Under the pieces are notes generated by a model. It did not search any database, was not told where the DNA came from, and saw only the letters and a program-made list of their open reading frames with translations. From positions 1-64,000 of the forward strand of contig NZ_MTZV01000005.1 of the NCBI RefSeq assembly GCF_002362315.1: a DNA stretch of 64,000 nucleotides, read 5' to 3'. Below, in pieces: positions 59,330 to 64,000 of this stretch (its first letter is position 1; each line of letters opens with the position of its first letter). Origin of the DNA: Paraburkholderia acidicola (GTDB lineage Bacteria > Pseudomonadota > Gammaproteobacteria > Burkholderiales > Burkholderiaceae). The position numbers and the translations under genes are program-made.

Positions 59330-60049
59330 CTAGAAGACGTAGCCAATCTTGGCGTAGGTGACGATCGGATTCAGCTTGATCTTCGCCTGGGACTCCACGC
59401 TGCCGCCAACCGGCGTTGCATTCGGCGTATGCAGGGTGGCTGTCACGCTGAGCGGAATGTACGACACCGAGACGCCCGCGAACCAGTGCTTGGTGATTGC
59501 GTAATTGAAGCCGAGGTTAAACACCGGCGCCCAGGAACGATCTGTGGACACGGATGTCGGACCATGCAGCACGCCTTGCTCGAACGCGGTATTAGTGATC
59601 TTCGCGTCGGTGAACCAGACGTACGTCGCACCGATACCCACATACGGACGGAATTTCGCCTGAGCACCGAAGAAGTGATACTTGAACAGCACCGCCGGGC
59701 TCCATTGCTTCGCCGAGCCGAGCTGGCCGAACTGCGAAAAGCTGCCTTCGCCGAGCAGGTTGAACTTGGGTGGAATGCCGAGTTCCGCTTCGGCAGCGAT
59801 ATGGTCGGTGATGAAGTAACCGATGCTCATACCCAGCGTGTCGGACGAATCGATGCCGGCGCCAGTGCCTGGCTGGCTTTGATTGATAGGCGTGCCACCA
59901 ATCGAGAGTACCTTCAGCGGATCACTGCTGTCCTGTGGCGCAAGATGGAACCAACCCGTGGTGAGGTAGATGCTTCCAGCCGATTGCGCATGAGCGCCCG
60001 TGATGCAGGCAAGCGCTGCAATCCCCGTTATGGCCTGTTTTAATTTCAT
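59330..60049 (-). CDS. ompW: OmpW-family outer membrane protein
   Basis: An eight-stranded outer-membrane barrel of the OmpW family, proposed to pass small hydrophobic molecules. The ATG at 60049, after AGGAGG, gives 239 residues. A signal peptide ends at AHA (residue 21). The barrel has alternating strands, and the last residue is Phe (KIGYVF), the usual sorting signal. AAELGIPPKFNL and RPYVGIGATYVWF match the family. Confidence 0.9.
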   Translation of the reverse strand: MKLKQAITGIAALACITGAHAQSAGSIYLTTGWFHLAPQDSSDPLKVLSIGGTPINQSQPGTGAGIDSSDTLGMSIGYFITDHIAAEAELGIPPKFNLLGEGSFSQFGQLGSAKQWSPAVLFKYHFFGAQAKFRPYVGIGATYVWFTDAKITNTAFEQGVLHGPTSVSTDRSWAPVFNLGFNYAITKHWFAGVSVSYIPLSVTATLHTPNATPVGGSVESQAKIKLNPIVTYAKIGYVF

Positions 60050-60236
60050 GTGTGCTCCTCCTGAAAAAGCCCGCTCATTATGACCACAACGTTTCAAACA
60101 AACCATACGCTGCAGTTAGAGCATTTTCCCTAAGCGCCAGGCGGTTTCCGGCTTAGCCGCATCGCGCCGAATCTAGCGCTCAGGCGGTTCTTCGGACCTT
60201 CGGGTATATACCAACGCGACTATCGGATAATCCAGC

Positions 60237-60944
60237 ATGGCACGGCTTGCACGTCTTTATGTTCCTGACCAGCCGCAGCACGTGATTCTGCGCGGACTCG
60301 ACCAGCAGCCCGCATTCGTCGACGACCAGGATTACGAGCTCTTCATCGATTGCCTGAAGGCGGCCTCGCGCGATCACCGGCTGGCGATTCACGCGTACGC
60401 GCTGATGCCCGGCGCGGTACAGCTGCTCGTCACCCCCGCCGACGAAGCAAGCCTGCCGAAGGCGATGCAGGCCGTCGGCCGCCGTTACGTGGCGCACTTC
60501 AACCGCCGCTATGCACGGCGCGGCACCTTGTGGGAAGGCCGCTATCGCGCGACGGTGATCGAGGGCGAGCGCTACTTCCTGCTGGCCAGCCGCGTGGTCG
60601 AGCTGTGCCCGGTGCGCAGCCAGCTCGTGAGCGCGGCGGAAGACTACCGCTGGTCGAGCTACCGGCATCACATCGGGCTGACGCTCGATAGCCTCATCAC
60701 CGATCACCCGTTGTACTGGTCGCTCGGTAACACGCCGTTTGAACGGCAGCGCGCGTATCGCGACCTGTGCGAACAACCGCTCGATGAACGCGAAGCGAGC
60801 CAGCTCCAGCAGGCGACGCTCAAGGGCTGGGTGCTGGGCGGTGAGTCGTATCGCGAGTGGGCGGCGCGGGCGGCCAACCGGCGCGTGTCGCCGCTGCCCC
60901 GCGGACGGCCGCGCAAGGTGCGCGAAACGCCACAAACCCAGTAA
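60237..60944 (+). CDS. Degenerate Y1 (IS200/RAYT-like) transposase relative
   Basis: A 235-residue protein with the layout of REP-associated Y1 transposases, including QHVILRG (14-20), RRYARRGTLWEGRYRATVIE and YRWSSYRHH. The HUH motif normally seen as MPNHVHLLV reads MPGAVQLLV (57-65), so both metal-binding histidines are lost. The candidate catalytic Tyr84 is still there. No terminal repeats or REP elements are evident nearby. Codon use looks like its neighbours, so it may be domesticated rather than mobile. Confidence 0.8.
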   Translation: MARLARLYVPDQPQHVILRGLDQQPAFVDDQDYELFIDCLKAASRDHRLAIHAYALMPGAVQLLVTPADEASLPKAMQAVGRRYVAHFNRRYARRGTLWEGRYRATVIEGERYFLLASRVVELCPVRSQLVSAAEDYRWSSYRHHIGLTLDSLITDHPLYWSLGNTPFERQRAYRDLCEQPLDEREASQLQQATLKGWVLGGESYREWAARAANRRVSPLPRGRPRKVRETPQTQ

Positions 60945-60974
60945 GCCGCGCAGGGCCGGCGCCAGATACGAAAG

Positions 60975-61002
60975 ACGGCATCTCCGCATGCCGTTTTCTT
61001 TT
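60975..61002 (+). terminator. Intrinsic terminator after the Y1 relative
   Basis: ACGGCAT (60975-60981) pairs with ATGCCGT (60988-60994), followed by TTTCTTTT. Confidence 0.65.
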
Positions 61003-61082
61003 GCACCGTTTCGATATGGCACCGATTAAAAATCGAAATCATGCACCATCACGATAATAGGTGTCTGATCATCACGTTTTAT

Positions 61083-61112
61083 TTGCTATTCCCTTGATTC
61101 GTCGCGTATATT
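61083..61112 (+). promoter_or_regulatory. Candidate gltB promoter
   Basis: TTGCTA (61083-61088), an 18-bp spacer and TATATT (61107-61112) within the 242-base leader before gltB. An upstream inverted repeat TTTCGAT (61009-61015) and ATCGAAA (61032-61038) may be an operator. Nothing else is recognised between 61003 and 61244. Confidence 0.4.
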
Positions 61113-61244
61113 CCGAATTCCGGCGGTTCCCCGGCACACAAAGCTGGAAGCCCGATCGCCCGCGTAGCTGCACACCGGCACAGCGGAAGGCGAAAACAAC
61201 AAATGGTTAAACGGCCGCCCCGGCCCCTTTCAGACGGTGTCCCC

Positions 61245-64000
61245 ATGAACGACCCCCTGCAACCGACTTCGTCGGTGCCCGCTGCGCAAGGTCTGTACGA
61301 CCCGCAAAACGAACACGACGCCTGTGGCGTCGGCTTCGTCGCTCATATCAAGGGCAAGAAAAGCCACGAGATCATTCAGCAAGGCCTGAAGATCCTGGAA
61401 AACCTCGATCACCGTGGCGCAGTCGGCGCCGATCCGCTGATGGGCGACGGTGCGGGCATCCTGATCCAGATTCCCGATGGCTTCTATCGCGAGGAAATGG
61501 CGAAGCAGGGCGTGACGCTGCCGCCGTCCGGCGAATACGGCGTCGGCATGATTTTCCTGCCGAAGGAACACGCATCGCGACTCGCGTGCGAACAGGAACT
61601 CGAGCGCACGGTGAAAGCGGAAGGCCAGGTCGTGCTGGGCTGGCGCGACGTGCCGGTCGACCACGCCATGCCAATTTCGCCGACGGTGAAGGCGAGCGAG
61701 CCGCTGATCCGCCAGATCTTCATCGGTCGCGGCAAGGACATCATGGTGACCGACGCGCTCGAGCGGAAGCTGTACGTGATCCGCAAGACCGCGAGCCACC
61801 GTATCCAGGCGCTCAAGCTCAAGCACGGCAAGGAATACTTCGTGCCGTCGTGCTCGGCGCGCACGGTCGTCTACAAGGGGCTGCTGCTGGCAGGCCAGGT
61901 TGGCGTGTACTACCGCGACCTGCAGGACGAGCGTGTCGTGTCGGCGCTTGCGCTCGTGCACCAGCGCTTCTCGACCAACACATTCCCGGCCTGGGAACTC
62001 GCACACCCGTACCGGATGATTGCCCACAACGGCGAAATCAACACCGTGAAGGGCAACGTCAACTGGCTGAACGCACGCACTGGCGCGATCGCGAGCCACG
62101 TGCTTGGCGACGATCTGCCGAAGCTGTGGCCGCTCATCTATCCGGGCCAGTCGGACACGGCATCGTTCGATAACTGTCTCGAACTGCTCGTGATGGCCGG
62201 CTACCCGCTCGTGCACGCGGTGATGATGATGATCCCCGAAGCGTGGGAACAGCACACGCTGATGGACGACAACCGCCGCGCGTTCTACGAATATCACGCC
62301 GCGATGATGGAGCCGTGGGACGGCCCCGCCGCGATCGCGTTCACCGACGGTCGTCAGATCGGCGCGACGCTCGACCGTAACGGCCTGCGTCCGGCGCGCT
62401 ACATCATCACCGACGACGACCTCGTCATCATGGCGTCCGAATCGGGCGTGCTGCCCATCCCCGAGTCGAAGATCGTCAAGAAATGGCGTCTGCAGCCGGG
62501 CAAGATGTTCCTGATCGACATGGAACACGGCCGCATCATCGACGACAAGGAACTGAAGGACAACCTCGCGAACGCGAAGCCGTACAAGAGCTGGATCGAC
62601 GCCGTGCGGATCAAGCTCGACGAGATCGAGCCGAAGGCCGAAGACATCGTCACGGAACGCCGCGAAGCCGCTGCGCTGCTTGATCGTCAGCAGGCGTTCG
62701 GCTATACGCAGGAAGACCTCAAGTTCCTGATGGCGCCGATGGCGCAGGCGGGCGAGGAAGCGGTCGGCTCGATGGGCAACGACTCGCCGCTCGCGGTGAT
62801 GTCGAACAAGAACAAGACGCTGTATCACTACTTCAAGCAGCTGTTCGCCCAGGTCACGAACCCGCCGATCGATCCGATCCGCGAGAACATGGTGATGTCG
62901 CTGGTGTCGTTCGTCGGTCCAAAGCCGAACCTGCTCGACACGAACAACATCAACCCGCCGATGCGGCTCGAAGTGTCGCAGCCGGTGCTCGACTTCAAGG
63001 ACATCGCGAAGATCCGCGCAATCGATCAGTACACGGGCGGCAAGTTCAGTTCGTACGAACTGAACATCTGCTACCCGGTGGCCTGGGGCAAGGAAGGTAT
63101 CGAGGCGCGTCTCGCGTCGCTGTGCGCCGAAGCCGTCGATGCCGTGAAGTCCGGCTACAACATGCTGATCGTGTCGGACCGCAAGACCGATCGCGACAAC
63201 GTCGCGATTCCGGCGTTGCTCGCCACCGCCGCGATCCACACGCACCTCGTGCAGCACGGTCTGCGCACGAGCGCGGGCCTCGTTGTCGAAACCGGCTCCG
63301 CGCGCGAGACGCATCACTTCGCGTTGCTCGCAGGCTACGGTGCGGAAGCGGTGCATCCGTACCTCGCGCTCGAAACGCTCGCGCAGTTTGCGGCTGGTCT
63401 GAAGGGCGACCTGTCGGCGGACAAGGCGATCTACAACTTCACGAAAGCCGTCGGCAAGGGCCTGCAAAAGGTCATGTCGAAGATGGGCATTTCGACCTAC
63501 ATGTCGTACACCGGTGCGCAGATCTTCGAAGCAGTCGGTCTTGCCGAAGAACTGGTCGCGAAGTACTTCAAGGGCACGGCGTCGAAGGTCGGCGGCATTG
63601 GCCTGTTCGACGTCGCGGAAGAAGCGATCCGTCTGCATCGCGATGCGTTCGGCGACAACCCGGTCCTCGCGACCATGCTCGATGCGGGCGGCGAATACGC
63701 GTACCGCGTGCGCGGCGAAGACCACATGTGGACGCCCGATGCGATCGCCAAGCTGCAGCATTCGGCACGCAGCAACTCGTATCAGACGTACAAGGAATAC
63801 GCGCATCTGATCAACGATCAGACCAAGCGGCACATGACCTTCCGCGGTCTGTTCGAGTTCAAGGTCGATCCGATGAAGGCGATTGCCCTCGACGACGTCG
63901 AGTCGGCGAAGGACATCGTCAAGCGCTTCGCCACGGGCGCGATGTCGCTCGGTTCGATCAGCACCGAAGCGCATACCACGCTCGCCATCGCCATGAACCG
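61245..64000 (+). CDS. gltB: Glutamate synthase large subunit (3' end outside window)
   Basis: GltB makes glutamate from glutamine and 2-oxoglutarate with the small subunit GltD. The window holds about 918 of roughly 1500-1570 residues. The chosen ATG at 61245 gives a 26-residue propeptide before Cys27 (CGVGFVAHIKG), the nucleophile of the class II amidotransferase domain. QRFSTNTFPAWELAHPYRMI, AHNGEINTVKGN and the central-domain segment TGGKFSSYELNICYP follow. An in-frame ATG at 61203 has a better GGAAGG but atypical residues. The reading frame is open to the window edge at the start of the FMN-binding synthase domain. Confidence 0.97.
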   Translation, partial: MNDPLQPTSSVPAAQGLYDPQNEHDACGVGFVAHIKGKKSHEIIQQGLKILENLDHRGAVGADPLMGDGAGILIQIPDGFYREEMAKQGVTLPPSGEYGVGMIFLPKEHASRLACEQELERTVKAEGQVVLGWRDVPVDHAMPISPTVKASEPLIRQIFIGRGKDIMVTDALERKLYVIRKTASHRIQALKLKHGKEYFVPSCSARTVVYKGLLLAGQVGVYYRDLQDERVVSALALVHQRFSTNTFPAWELAHPYRMIAHNGEINTVKGNVNWLNARTGAIASHVLGDDLPKLWPLIYPGQSDTASFDNCLELLVMAGYPLVHAVMMMIPEAWEQHTLMDDNRRAFYEYHAAMMEPWDGPAAIAFTDGRQIGATLDRNGLRPARYIITDDDLVIMASESGVLPIPESKIVKKWRLQPGKMFLIDMEHGRIIDDKELKDNLANAKPYKSWIDAVRIKLDEIEPKAEDIVTERREAAALLDRQQAFGYTQEDLKFLMAPMAQAGEEAVGSMGNDSPLAVMSNKNKTLYHYFKQLFAQVTNPPIDPIRENMVMSLVSFVGPKPNLLDTNNINPPMRLEVSQPVLDFKDIAKIRAIDQYTGGKFSSYELNICYPVAWGKEGIEARLASLCAEAVDAVKSGYNMLIVSDRKTDRDNVAIPALLATAAIHTHLVQHGLRTSAGLVVETGSARETHHFALLAGYGAEAVHPYLALETLAQFAAGLKGDLSADKAIYNFTKAVGKGLQKVMSKMGISTYMSYTGAQIFEAVGLAEELVAKYFKGTASKVGGIGLFDVAEEAIRLHRDAFGDNPVLATMLDAGGEYAYRVRGEDHMWTPDAIAKLQHSARSNSYQTYKEYAHLINDQTKRHMTFRGLFEFKVDPMKAIALDDVESAKDIVKRFATGAMSLGSISTEAHTTLAIAMN

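Noticed and set aside
60237..60944. An active IS200/IS605 insertion sequence.
   Set aside because: The HUH motif is lost, and no end hairpins or target repeats are visible around the gene.
61230..63974. A 914-residue minus-strand frame opposite gltB.
   Set aside because: gltB is certain from its Cys27 amidotransferase domain and its frame stays open to the window edge; the antisense frame is a bias product.

Overview
The window looks like the conserved core of a beta-proteobacterial chromosome. The 5S rRNA, gene order, high-GC codon use and protein sequences point to Burkholderiaceae, most likely Paraburkholderia or Burkholderia. The genus is my inference from family knowledge; no search was run.

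Layout. 1-2358: the end of an rRNA operon (5S), then a promoter-driven tRNA-Tyr/Gly/Thr-tuf unit and tRNA-Trp-secE. 2360-14273: nusG, rplKA, rplJL and rpoBC, separated by leaders and attenuator-like hairpins. 14380-16227: recQ. 16436-35817: the fused str-S10-spc-alpha ribosomal superoperon (rpsL, rpsG, fusA, a second tuf, rpsJ through rpoA and rplQ). It includes secY, infA and a 38-residue rpmJ, and is broken by internal promoter and terminator dyads before rplC, rplN and rplQ. 35962-46534: a periplasmic redox and heme region holding cutA, dsbD, hemB, engB, a diheme c4-type cytochrome, resB and ccsA (System II cytochrome c maturation) and msrPQ. 46573-50991: lysA, a small LptM-like lipoprotein, cyaY and the PBP1A gene. 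51268-58519: pilM, pilN, a fused pilO-pilP, a short pilQ, aroK, aroB and a dGTPase-like gene. 58603-64000: a DUF883 membrane protein, an OmpW-family porin, a degenerate Y1 (IS200-like) transposase relative and the first two thirds of gltB, which runs off the window.

How it fits together. The first 36 kb is the transcription and translation factory, with tRNAs, elongation factors, RNA polymerase and the Sec channel co-expressed. The 36-46 kb part is a functional neighbourhood. DsbD moves electrons to the periplasm, HemB makes heme precursor, ResB-CcsA attaches heme to apocytochromes, the c4 cytochrome is a likely client, and MsrPQ repairs oxidised methionine. The pil block encodes the inner-membrane platform and secretin of a type IV pilus or DNA-uptake machine, coupled to shikimate genes as in many proteobacteria.

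I found no CRISPR array, prophage, intact insertion sequence or defence island, and no clear undescribed system. The most interesting signals are: -10 boxes buried inside perfect dyads in the ribosomal superoperon; a strong hairpin between rplL and rpoB; a tuf gene-conversion boundary; the PilO-PilP fusion; the Y1 transposase relative that has lost its HUH histidines; and an orphan terminator suggesting a small RNA between hemB and engB.
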